The position numbers were made by a program, and so were the translations under genes. Positions 7,436-12,873 of a stretch of 15,776 bases of DNA are shown in pieces. Positions within the stretch are counted from its first letter, which is position 1. Each line of letters starts with the position of its first letter. The notes beneath the pieces are model-generated. The model did not search any database, had not been told where the DNA came from, and saw nothing but the letters and a program-made list of their open reading frames with translations. Origin of the DNA: Alphaproteobacteria bacterium (GTDB taxonomy: Bacteria > Pseudomonadota > Alphaproteobacteria > UBA6615); contig JAQWSA010000076.1 in NCBI GenBank assembly GCA_029243445.1, positions 1-15,776 of the forward strand, in the 5' to 3' direction.

Positions 7436-7870
7436 TGATATTTTCTTACCATCTTTATAAATTTCTTTGTATTCTAACCTACCATTCTTATCGAAGAATT
7501 CCCAAAGACCTTCTTCTATATTATCTTTGTAGGCTGCTTTGCGCCATCTCTTGCCATTTTTATAGTAGTATTCCCAAAGGCCTTCTTTGTTATCATCTTT
7601 GTAGGCTCCTTTACTGTATAACTGACCATTCTTGAAATACGTTTTCCAAATACCCTCCCTACAACCTTTTCTATACGTACCTTTTCTTTCTATCTGCCCC
7701 ATCATCTTATAATAGTATTCCCAAATACCTTCTTTTAGACCTTTATCATAAGTTCCTTTCTGTCTGCCATCTACAGAACCATTGAAAGGTAAATCAGTTA
7801 GCTTAACGTAGATAAGTCCATCACGTTTCACCAAATCAGATTGAGTTATTTTCGAAGTATTTTTGTTCAT
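7430..7870 (-). CDS. MORN_2 repeat protein (YwqK-like), lacking a signal peptide
   Basis: A 146-residue protein made almost wholly of MORN_2-type repeats of about 23 residues, each of the form G-x-Y-K-D-G-x-x-E-G-x-W-E-Y-Y-x-N-G: for example KGTYDKGLKEGIWEYY (39-54), KGTYRKGCREGIWKTY (63-78) and KGAYKDDNKEGLWEYY (87-102). Databases often label such proteins YwqK-family antitoxins after a Bacillus gene, but no toxin lies beside this one. The N-terminus MNKNTSKITQSDLVKRDG aligns with the mature start of the 12436 paralogue (TPTDLVKRNG) with the whole export signal missing, so this copy should remain in the cytoplasm. The ATG is placed exactly at the end of upstream box f, as in the paralogues, which supports the start. 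Confidence 0.75.
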   Translation of the reverse strand: MNKNTSKITQSDLVKRDGLIYVKLTDLPFNGSVDGRQKGTYDKGLKEGIWEYYYKMMGQIERKGTYRKGCREGIWKTYFKNGQLYSKGAYKDDNKEGLWEYYYKNGKRWRKAAYKDNIEEGLWEFFDKNGRLEYKEIYKDGKKISD

Positions 7871-7919
7871 ATAAAAACTCTAACAGACTTTAATGGAATA
7901 AGGTGAATCTAACTTTAGT
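7868..7919 (-). promoter_or_regulatory. Upstream box, copy f (before the MORN_2 gene at 7430-7870)
   Basis: Minus-strand reading ACTAAAGTTAGATTCACC, a 20-base middle, then TTAGAGTTTTTATATG, ending on the start codon. The ACTAAAGTTAGA and AGAGTTTTT blocks are shared with copies a to d; the middle has diverged. The AGAG seven to eight bases before the ATG may be the ribosome binding site. Confidence 0.65.
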
Positions 7920-7939
7920 TAGTAAGTGAGCTGGAATAG

Positions 7940-7969
7940 TTAGTCCGTTAAAATAATCTCACCGTCTTT
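7940..7969 (-). pseudogene. Possible 3' stub of a MORN_2 gene
   Basis: On the minus strand nine codons read KDGEIILTD and then TAA, very close to the ends of the intact and broken MORN_2 genes here (KDGKKISD and KDGEIIKED). It lies just upstream of box f, the position where MORN_2 3' ends occur beside boxes b, d and e. Alone it is too short to be sure; the shared position is what makes it credible. Confidence 0.4.
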
Positions 7970-7976
7970 AATAATA

Positions 7977-8345
7977 TTACGTTAGTTGCAATTCTGACTT
8001 TAGATAAATAATAATTTCCTTTGAACCATACAGCCATTCTGTCTGTTTAACATTATGATCAATTCGTAAACAGGGGACCTTATGCGCCCCACCCTCGCTA
8101 ATTAACTCTTCTTTATAACTAATATTATTTTTGGCATCTCTTAACTCGACATCAAGAGAAAATTTTCTAATTTGACGTCTGACTTTAACGCAAAATGGAC
8201 AAGCATTAAATTGATATAAACTGAATTTTGATGTTATAGAATCAATTTTTTCCTGGTCTTTCTTTTCACGCATAATAGGTTTTGGTCTAGTAATAAAATC
8301 AAAAGTAAGGATTAAGCGCCCTAAAAACCATCTAATAAATTTCAT
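7977..8345 (-). CDS. Glutaredoxin family protein with N-terminal membrane-proximal helix
   Basis: A 122-residue thioredoxin-fold protein. The redox motif is CPFC (C49, C52) in LYQFNACPFCVKVRR, followed by the glutaredoxin cis-proline (P91) in HKVPCLRI and a C-terminal helix (SKEIIIYLKSEL). Members reduce disulphides or glutathione mixed disulphides. The first 25 residues (MKFIRWFLGRLILTFDFITR) form a hydrophobic, basic helix typical of a marine proteobacterial glutaredoxin subgroup and probably anchor it at the membrane. The start at 8345 is chosen over an ATG at 8387 because GGAG lies six bases before it and family members begin MKxIRWFLGR. No obvious operon partner. Confidence 0.85.
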   Translation of the reverse strand: MKFIRWFLGRLILTFDFITRPKPIMREKKDQEKIDSITSKFSLYQFNACPFCVKVRRQIRKFSLDVELRDAKNNISYKEELISEGGAHKVPCLRIDHNVKQTEWLYGSKEIIIYLKSELQLT

Positions 8346-8500
8346 AACAAACTCCAATAAAGTTAATGACATACCACCTACTCCCAATATTCTACTCGAA
8401 GGTAGCTAGTTGGTTTTGCTGTGGGGCACTATAAATAGTAACCAGTTTTGAGCAGTTGAAATTATTAGTTTTTTTAAAGGTTGTTTGAGGGTTTTTACTC

Positions 8501-8833
8501 TTAATATAGGGATTGTTCTTTATACATATTCACTATAGTTACCCCTGCAACAATCAAAAATAATCCAACAATTGACTGCCAATTTAATGTCTGTTTGTAA
8601 AAAATATAACTTAAAAACGCTATCGAGAATACACCCATTCCTGCCCAAGATGCATAAATTATTACCAGTGAAAGTTTTTGGGACAAAAACGCCAGTAGAT
8701 AAAAAGATATACCATACGAGATTAGCAAGACAATACTTGGAAATACTTTTGTAAAATTTTGAGATGCTGGTAATAGCATTGTACCAAAAACTTCAAATAC
8801 AATAGCAGCAAAAAGGATTAAGTATAAATTCAT
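8501..8833 (-). CDS. Small multidrug resistance (SMR) family transporter
   Basis: A 110-residue protein with four membrane helices, the normal SMR length. The essential membrane glutamate is E14 in the first helix (FAAIVFEVFGTMLL), and the helix 3 signature YASWAGMG (60-67) carries Y60 and W63, the same numbering as in EmrE. SMR proteins work as dual-topology dimers exchanging protons for hydrophobic cations, guanidinium or polyamines. No second SMR gene is adjacent, so a homodimer is expected. Which SMR subtype this is (Qac-like or Gdx-like) cannot be decided with confidence. Confidence 0.88.
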   Translation of the reverse strand: MNLYLILFAAIVFEVFGTMLLPASQNFTKVFPSIVLLISYGISFYLLAFLSQKLSLVIIYASWAGMGVFSIAFLSYIFYKQTLNWQSIVGLFLIVAGVTIVNMYKEQSLY

Positions 8834-8972
8834 TCTACAGTGACACTCTATTTTCCAACGTGGGTGTTAGAATGATATCTAACCCCTTTATTCTAATATT
8901 TTTTTTTATAGGTATACCACCACTTTTAGTCAGGATATTAGAAAACTCTATACCTTTAGTCGCATCGTAGAT

Positions 8973-9131
8973 TTAGTATCCGCCAGATTTCTTCTTGGGG
9001 TCATTCCATTTGTGACGGTCATCAACAATTGGATGTTTTAACCTTATCGCAAGTCGATGTGTTAGATCTTCATTCAACGTGACGGTAATTTTGTCAAGGA
9101 TACCTTCAAGATATTCCTTTCGGGTTTCCAT
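8973..9131 (-). pseudogene. C-terminal fragment of a large serine recombinase (probable)
   Basis: A 52-residue frame beginning at an ATG immediately after an in-frame TGA. It reads TRKEYLEGILDKITVTLNED, then HRLAIRLKHPIVDDRHKW, then NDPKKKSGGY. This is the pattern I recall at the C-terminal end of some marine serine recombinases (RKEYLxGI, then an I-x-V strand, then a PIVxD and a K-rich GY end). The catalytic domain is absent; nothing similar lies upstream in any frame, so this is a relic. The family assignment rests on memory of the pattern and is moderate. Confidence 0.45.
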
Positions 9132-9278
9132 TCAATCATTAAAAAGAAAAGATTGAGTGATGAGAGGTTTTCCAAGAATAATCCATCTGAATTTTTAAAC
9201 TTTTCTATAGAAATATATGATAAAACATCACTCAAAGAGACTGAGGAAGATAGATAATGAACTGAGTGAAGCTCCACT

Positions 9279-9329
9279 CCACTAAAGTTAGACTCCCCAT
9301 CATCACCAAAATATGCCAGAGTTTTTACA
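9279..9329 (+). promoter_or_regulatory. Upstream box, copy a
   Basis: Reads CCACTAAAGTTAGACTCCCC, then CATCACC, then ATATGCCAGAGTTTTT, nearly identical to copies b, c and d. It has lost the ATG normally found eight bases beyond AGAGTTTTT (here ACATAT) and the signal-peptide sequence that follows elsewhere. The next start codon is that of the small membrane protein at 9373. Confidence 0.75.
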
Positions 9330-9372
9330 TATAAATTTGTGTGATAATTACTTCTAATGTGGGATTAAACTT

Positions 9373-9573
9373 ATGAGAAAAGTAGTCTTATTCATATTCT
9401 GTTTGATGTCTTTAGTAGGATTCTGGATCGGTTTAGATATCACGCCAACTGATGTATGGAATTGGGGTTTACATGATTTTTTAAAACATTGGTTTTGGTT
9501 TTCATTACCCCTAATCGTTATGATTACGATGATCGTTATGTGGATTTACAACATTTGTTTGCGTCGTAATTGA
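9373..9573 (+). CDS. Small two-helix membrane protein of unknown function
   Basis: A 66-residue frame with two hydrophobic segments: residues 4-20 (VVLFIFCLMSLVGFW) and about 40-62 (HWFWFSLPLIVMITMIVMWI), joined by a short loop rich in Trp and Asp (TPTDVWNWGLHDF), with a basic C-terminus (LRRN). GGGA lies nine bases before the ATG. I do not recognise the family. It is placed downstream of box a, as secreted or membrane genes are elsewhere in this region, which mildly supports it as a real gene. Confidence 0.5.
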   Translation: MRKVVLFIFCLMSLVGFWIGLDITPTDVWNWGLHDFLKHWFWFSLPLIVMITMIVMWIYNICLRRN

Positions 9574-9633
9574 GATTACAATTACTTCTTCAATAAACGA
9601 TAAACGAATGCATTAGGACAGTAAGTCTTAAAA

Positions 9634-9720
9634 CTATTCTTCCTTGATTAACTTGCCATTCTTCCAATTTTCTTTTTTCCATAACTGACCATTCGTCCAA
9701 TAATATTCCCAATTACGCTC
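9634..9720 (-). pseudogene. 3' fragment of a MORN_2 repeat gene
   Basis: The minus strand encodes ERNWEYYWTNGQLWKK followed by ENWKNGKLIKEE and TAG: one complete MORN_2 repeat and a half. The end corresponds to the end of the intact gene at 11150-11668 (KDGKRIKEEKF), and the similarity continues past the stop at DNA level (ACAGTAAGTCTTAAAACT in both places). There is no start codon or leader, so it is a relic of a duplicated copy. Confidence 0.7.
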
Positions 9721-9874
9721 ATGGAAACGGAAATTGGTAATGTTATGAAGCACCCTAAGAATTGTTGCTTACCCTTAATATTCCGGCACCGAATACAGGG
9801 AAAAGTCCATTCAGGACCTTGTCATTTGAAGACAATTTATGAGAATTCGTTAAAGCTAGGTAAAAACAGGGAAA

Positions 9875-10714
9875 TTAAGTCATCTTTCTAAAATGTATGA
9901 AACCCCAAGCAAGGTGGTTTTGGTCTGCGCCATTAACCCAATGCTCCAGCCCGAACAGCATGTTATCCACATACTCTTTACCCGATAGGGACACGGCAAG
10001 GTCATATCGGTTACGCACCTCTTCAGCAATTCGCGAATAGTGGGTTTTCAATTGGCCTAGCATCGGCTGCACCTCAATCTCTTCAAGTCCCCTCTCTTTC
10101 AACTCTCTTCGGTAGAAGGAAAAGGATCCCATCGTCTCCAGATGGATACGATTTAGGATCGGCTCTAGGACGCCGTCTGGACACTCATCGGCTTGCATCG
10201 GATCTGTGAAGATGAGTCGTCCCCCGGGTTTGCAAACCCGAGCAATTTCGTCCAATACCTGTGCGCGATCTCCTGAATGCAGAAAAGCGTCCTGTGACCA
10301 GACGACATCGTAGGTCAGATCTCCCACAGGAATGTCCTCGAAGTTACCGTGGATGACGTCGATCAAGTCGTCTAGCTCAGAATCCAGATTTTTTTTTCTA
10401 TTAAGAGCGTTTTGGGTTTGGCTAAGATTGAGGCAGTCCACATGACATCCGAAATGCTCTGCGAGGTACCGGGCAGCCCCCCCATATCCGGAACCCAAGT
10501 CGATGACGTTAGACCCTCCGCCCAGTCCTTCAAGTTCCGCTGCCATAGTCACGACCGTGCGGCGACTGGCTACGGCGATTTCTTCATCTGGCGTTCCATA
10601 TAGTCCGATGTGGATGTCCTCCCCACCCCAAAAATTTTTGTAAAACTCATCAGCCTCAGGGGAATCGTAATAGGCTTCGGCTATAGCTACTGTTTCTGAG
10701 CAGGCGTTAGCCAT
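9875..10714 (-). CDS. Sarcosine/dimethylglycine N-methyltransferase (betaine synthesis)
   Basis: A 279-residue class I SAM-dependent methyltransferase that matches the sarcosine/dimethylglycine methyltransferases (SDMT) making glycine betaine, an osmoprotectant, from sarcosine via dimethylglycine. Recognition points: YYDSPEADEFYKNFWGGEDI (15-34) then HIGLYG, the SAM-binding glycine loop VIDLGSGYGG (70-79), VVWSQDAFLHSGDR (137-150), RVCKPGGRLIFTDPMQAD (159-176) and GSFSFYRRELKERGL (196-210). AAAGGAA lies before the ATG. The gene is visibly richer in G and C than its AT-rich neighbours, suggesting acquisition. Directly upstream, and overlapping its first codons in another frame, is the decayed end of the partner glycine/sarcosine methyltransferase. 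Confidence 0.85.
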   Translation of the reverse strand: MANACSETVAIAEAYYDSPEADEFYKNFWGGEDIHIGLYGTPDEEIAVASRRTVVTMAAELEGLGGGSNVIDLGSGYGGAARYLAEHFGCHVDCLNLSQTQNALNRKKNLDSELDDLIDVIHGNFEDIPVGDLTYDVVWSQDAFLHSGDRAQVLDEIARVCKPGGRLIFTDPMQADECPDGVLEPILNRIHLETMGSFSFYRRELKERGLEEIEVQPMLGQLKTHYSRIAEEVRNRYDLAVSLSGKEYVDNMLFGLEHWVNGADQNHLAWGFIHFRKMT

Positions 10715-10823
10715 CCAAGTGTTCCTTTTCTACGACATGGATGAAAAAACCCGGATCTATTTCGTGATAGGTTTCCTAGAAATCGCCGAACGTCTTTACC
10801 CGCTGGAATACCTTGCTGTAGTA
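10707..10823 (-). pseudogene. Tail of a glycine/sarcosine N-methyltransferase gene, decayed
   Basis: On the minus strand the frame ending at TAA 10709-10707 reads YYSKVFQRVKTFGDF, a TAG at 10778-10776, then ETYHEIDPGFFIHVVEKEHL. The combination GDF-x-ETY, followed by D-P-x-FFIHV-x-EK, is the C-terminal signature I know from glycine/sarcosine methyltransferases (GSMT). A single CAG to TAG change explains the internal stop; a second in-frame TGA lies upstream at 10838-10836. The final TAA overlaps the ATG region of the SDMT gene (GATGGCTAA), the close spacing expected in a GSMT-SDMT operon. The rest of the gene is missing; upstream DNA turns AT-rich. Confidence 0.68.
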
Positions 10824-11019
10824 GTTGTTCAATCTTCAGTTCCATTAAAAGCCCTTAAGCGCTGCATCACACATGTTTTAAGCAACTATTTCATTTCATT
10901 ATTTTGAGTCTCTTATTGTTTATTCCCACTCAATAATAATTATCCTATAACTTAATGATTTAATTATCTATTTTTATTATTTATAACTCAGAATTTATAT
11001 AGCGAGTCTATAATCTTCT

Positions 11020-11074
11020 CATACAAAAACTCTGGCATATTTGAATGAAGTTGGGGAGTCTAACTTTAGTGGAA
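11020..11074 (-). promoter_or_regulatory. Upstream box, copy b, leading into a dead reading frame
   Basis: Minus-strand reading CCACTAAAGTTAGACTCCCC, AACTTCATTCAA, then ATATGCCAGAGTTTTTGTATG. It matches copies c and d up to and including the ATG and next codon, but the frame then stops after four codons (ATG AGA AGA TTA TAG). It is thus an orphan box whose gene was lost, between the methyltransferase and the MORN_2 gene. Confidence 0.75.
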
Positions 11075-11146
11075 TGGAGTGCATCTGCGAATGCAAAGGA
11101 ATTAGGAGTAGGACGTGCATCAGTTTATCGTGCAATGGAACAGTAA
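11045..11146 (+). pseudogene. C-terminal helix-turn-helix relic of a serine recombinase (resolvase/invertase)
   Basis: The plus-strand frame from ATG 11045 to TAA 11144-11146 ends WSASANAKELGVGRASVYRA followed by MEQ. AKxLGxGRASVYRA is the recognition helix signature of the Hin/Tn3-type resolvase C-terminal domain (HTH_7). Only the last 24 or so residues fit; the catalytic domain is gone and the frame runs back through box b. Its stop lies three bases from the stop of the convergent MORN_2 gene. Shortened versions occur beside boxes d and e. Confidence 0.72.
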
Positions 11147-11149
11147 GTC

Positions 11150-11668
11150 TTAAAACTTCTCTTCCTTGATTCTCTTACCGTCCTTGTAAGTTTCTTTTTT
11201 TGCTAACTGACCATTCCCGCGATACTCTTTCCAAACACCATCTTTCGTACCGTTCTTCCAAGTTTCTAGAAACCTTAACTGACCTTTGTCGTCATAAAAT
11301 TCGGAAAGACCATCCATCTTACCGTTCTTGTAATTTACTTTGTTTTCTAACCGACCATTGTCGTAATAAATTTCCGAAACACCATCCAACTTACCGTCCT
11401 TGAAGGTTCTTTTTGTCCATAACTGAACATCCCAGTCATACGTTTTCCAAATACCTTCTTTCTTACCGTTCTGGTAAGTTCCTCTTACTAAGAATCCATT
11501 CTCTTTTTTACCCTCGACATAACCAGAGTAAGGTTTGTTAGTGACCTTCTTCTTGTAGATAATTCCATTACGTTCCTTTAAAAACTCTGGTTTAACTGTT
11601 TCACTGAACGCAATTGAGGATGTGAGACAGAACACAATAGTCAGAAATGTGATGGTGAGTTTTCTCAT
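11150..11668 (-). CDS. Secreted MORN_2 repeat protein (YwqK-like)
   Basis: A 172-residue exported protein. Residues 1-22 form a signal peptide (MRKLTITFLTIVFCLTSSIA, then FS). From about residue 60 on it consists of MORN_2 repeats of about 23 residues: GTYQNGKKEGIWKTY, RTFKDGKLDGVSEIYYDNGR, NYKNGKMDGLSEFYDDKGQL, TWKNGTKDGVWKEYRGNGQL and the final ETYKDGKRIKEEKF. The stretch before the repeats (LKERNGIIYKKKVTNKPYSG) is shared with the paralogues. The first 70 or so bases of the gene and the 50 bases before it are almost identical at DNA level to the 12436 gene, in inverted orientation. Function is unknown: MORN_2 proteins are mostly inferred to bind proteins or membranes. Confidence 0.78.
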   Translation of the reverse strand: MRKLTITFLTIVFCLTSSIAFSETVKPEFLKERNGIIYKKKVTNKPYSGYVEGKKENGFLVRGTYQNGKKEGIWKTYDWDVQLWTKRTFKDGKLDGVSEIYYDNGRLENKVNYKNGKMDGLSEFYDDKGQLRFLETWKNGTKDGVWKEYRGNGQLAKKETYKDGKRIKEEKF

Positions 11669-11718
11669 ACAAAAACTCTAGCATATTTTAGTGAAGTTGG
11701 GGAGTCTAACTTTAGTGG
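11666..11718 (-). promoter_or_regulatory. Upstream box, copy c (before the MORN_2 gene at 11150-11668)
   Basis: Minus-strand reading CCACTAAAGTTAGACTCCCC, AACTTCACTAAA, ATATGCTAGAGTTTTTGTATG, ending on the start codon. AGAG at seven bases from the ATG is the only ribosome-binding candidate. TTAGAC and TATGCT about 18 bases apart could be -35 and -10 elements, but that would put transcription start close to the ATG; the promoter reading is inference. Confidence 0.72.
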
Positions 11719-11795
11719 AGTGAAATAACGAATAACACCAACTTTTCCTATCACAGACTTACGTAAGTCAATAATCCGTTGAATTAAGCTACCTC

Positions 11796-11970
11796 TTATT
11801 TAGTTACAAAAATGAATCTACCCACTTTTGTGCAACTGGTTCCAGAAGAACCGAATGTGGTGTTACCAATACTATTATTAGGTAACCCCTGGTTTCATCG
11901 GAATATTTTGAGAGACTGCTACAGAAGAAAAAGAAAAAATGATTAGTACTGCAAGAATGATTCTATTCAT
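11796..11970 (-). pseudogene. Small secreted protein gene with a one-base frameshift
   Basis: From ATG 11970-11968, preceded by AGAGGT at a proper distance, the frame encodes a signal peptide (MNRIILAVLIIFSFSSVAVS) and QNIPMKPG, then reaches TAA. If the GGGG in CCAGGGGTTACC is read as GGG, the frame continues as LPNNSIGNTTFGSSGTSCTK, VGRFIFVTK and TAA, giving a 57-residue protein. The ribosome binding site, export signal and sensible downstream residues (one Cys, Gly/Ser/Thr-rich) argue that this was a real gene. The extra G is either a true inactivating indel or a sequencing error. I do not recognise the family. Confidence 0.55.
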
Positions 11971-12144
11971 CACACACCTCTAAATATGGGTTGTTTAAAT
12001 GACCAATTTGCTATGTGTATATAGAAACAATTATCAAAAAATCATTTGGAAGATTTCAGATGATACGTAGTTAAGTTTAATGTGTAAGTTTGAAACAAAT
12101 CAGGTGGATGTAAATGCTAATGGAGAGATATCTTGTTACGCCAA

Positions 12145-12285
12145 ATGAAAAGAACTAAAGAGGATATACGGAGAGATAGTCCCTGTATCGGGACATGTAC
12201 TCTTAATCACGAGAATATTTGTATAGGTTGCAATAGACATATAGACGAAATCATAGAAATGGGTAACCCAGAGAAAGATGAGTAA
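12145..12285 (+). CDS. DUF1289 family protein (small Cys-rich)
   Basis: A 46-residue protein reading DSPCIGTCTLNHENICIGCN followed by RHIDEIIEMG. The four cysteines (C14, C18, C26, C29 counted from ATG) in SPCIxxC and ICxGCxR, followed by a D-E-I, match DUF1289 (PF06945), small proteins of unknown function thought to bind a metal. The C-terminus is short: the Trp usually found after DEI is absent. A TTG at 12133, four codons earlier, has GGAGA six bases upstream and may be the true start, giving 50 residues. It lies between boxes c and d, among relics, and its end touches a MORN_2 fragment. Confidence 0.7.
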   Translation: MKRTKEDIRRDSPCIGTCTLNHENICIGCNRHIDEIIEMGNPEKDE

Positions 12286-12291
12286 TGGGTA

Positions 12292-12345
12292 AGTTCCAAA
12301 GCAACTTACAAGGACGGTGAGATAATCAAGGAAGATAAGTTTTAA
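12292..12345 (+). pseudogene. 3' fragment of a MORN_2 repeat gene
   Basis: Reads SSKATYKDGEIIKEDKF and TAA on the plus strand, matching the end of the intact gene at 11150-11668 (KKETYKDGKRIKEEKF). It has no start and begins within seven bases of the DUF1289 stop. The bases after the stop lead into a recombinase-tail relic and box d, as the same segments do (in mirror order) at 11020-11240. Confidence 0.68.
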
Positions 12346-12348
12346 TAC

Positions 12349-12384
12349 TCACCAGTCCAATGCACGATAAACCAATGCGCGACC
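12349..12384 (-). pseudogene. Short recombinase C-terminal relic beside box d
   Basis: Minus-strand codons read GRALVYRALDW and TGA, a shortened and altered form of the GRASVYRAMEQ ending at 11045-11146, and the DNA (CAATGCACGATAAAC) is the reverse complement of that site with few changes. It lies between a MORN_2 3' end and box d, the same place as the tail beside box b. Confidence 0.55.
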
Positions 12385-12385
12385 T

Positions 12386-12438
12386 CCACTAAAGTTAGAC
12401 TCCCCAACATCACCAAGATATGCCAGAGTTTTTGTATG
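12386..12438 (+). promoter_or_regulatory. Upstream box, copy d (before the MORN_2 gene at 12436-12867)
   Basis: Reads CCACTAAAGTTAGACTCCCC, AACATCACCAAG, ATATGCCAGAGTTTTTGTATG, with the start codon at its end. Copies c and d form an inverted repeat that continues through the signal-peptide codons, about 125 bases in all with few mismatches. Confidence 0.75.
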
Positions 12439-12867
12439 AGAAAACTCACCATCGCATTTCTGACTATTGTGTTCTGTCTCACATCCTCAATTGCGTGGAG
12501 TGAAACTGTTACACCAACTGATTTGGTGAAACGTAATGGAATTTATTACAAGAAGTATACTGATAAACCTTACTCTGGTTCTGTGAAGGGTACGGATGAA
12601 TTTGGATACATTGTAAAAGGAAATTATAAGGACGGTAAGGAAGAAGGTGTTTGGGAATTTTATTACGACAATGGTCAGATATATTCAAAACCAACGTATA
12701 AAGACGGTAAGTTACATGGTTATTATGAAGAGTATTTGATTAATGGTCAGTTAGAGAGAAAGTTAACTTATAAGAACGGAAAGTTAGATGGTGTTTGGGA
12801 AGAGTATTATGAGAATGGTAAGTTAAATTACAAAATAACTTTCGAAAACGGTGAGAGGGTCAAATAA
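12436..12867 (+). CDS. Secreted MORN_2 repeat protein (YwqK-like)
   Basis: A 143-residue exported protein, paralogue of the 11150 gene. Residues 1-22 are the signal peptide (MRKLTIAFLTIVFCLTSSIA, then WS), followed by TPTDLVKRNGIYYKKYTDKP, a short linker and MORN_2 repeats: NYKDGKEEGVWEFYYDNGQI, TYKDGKLHGYYEEYLINGQL, TYKNGKLDGVWEEYYENGKL and a closing TFENGERVK. It has one or two fewer repeats than the 11150 gene. It reads in the opposite direction, away from the inverted partner. As in the other copies, there is no toxin gene beside it, so the antitoxin label common for YwqK-like proteins should not be taken literally. Confidence 0.78.
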   Translation: MRKLTIAFLTIVFCLTSSIAWSETVTPTDLVKRNGIYYKKYTDKPYSGSVKGTDEFGYIVKGNYKDGKEEGVWEFYYDNGQIYSKPTYKDGKLHGYYEEYLINGQLERKLTYKNGKLDGVWEEYYENGKLNYKITFENGERVK

Positions 12868-12873
12868 GACTCA

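Noticed and set aside
8867..8908. Inverted repeat TTAGAAT / ATTCTAA followed by a run of T
   Set aside because: The stem is short and AT-only with a large loop, and no plus-strand gene ends before it; the SMR gene next to it reads the other way.
9074..9277. 67-codon minus-strand frame starting in box a (MELHSVHYL)
   Set aside because: It overlaps the recombinase fragment in another frame, shows no repeat or domain pattern and starts within the repeated box rather than at its usual ATG.
9721..9891. 56-codon plus-strand frame (begins METEIGNVMKHPKN)
   Set aside because: It overlaps the 3' end of the methyltransferase gene, has no ribosome binding site and no recognisable motif; the region left of it is antisense to a MORN_2 fragment.
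10687..10845. 52-codon minus-strand frame with AAGGG before its ATG, overlapping the SDMT start
   Set aside because: A different frame over the same bases carries the GSMT-like C-terminal signature, which explains the sequence better; this frame has no family pattern.
10719..10907. 62-codon plus-strand frame opposite the GSMT relic
   Set aside because: It is antisense to the recognised relic and has no supporting signal.
7430..12867. Toxin-antitoxin system, suggested by the YwqK-family antitoxin label for MORN_2 proteins
   Set aside because: No toxin-like gene is adjacent to any of the three copies, and two of them carry export signals, which does not fit a cytoplasmic antitoxin.
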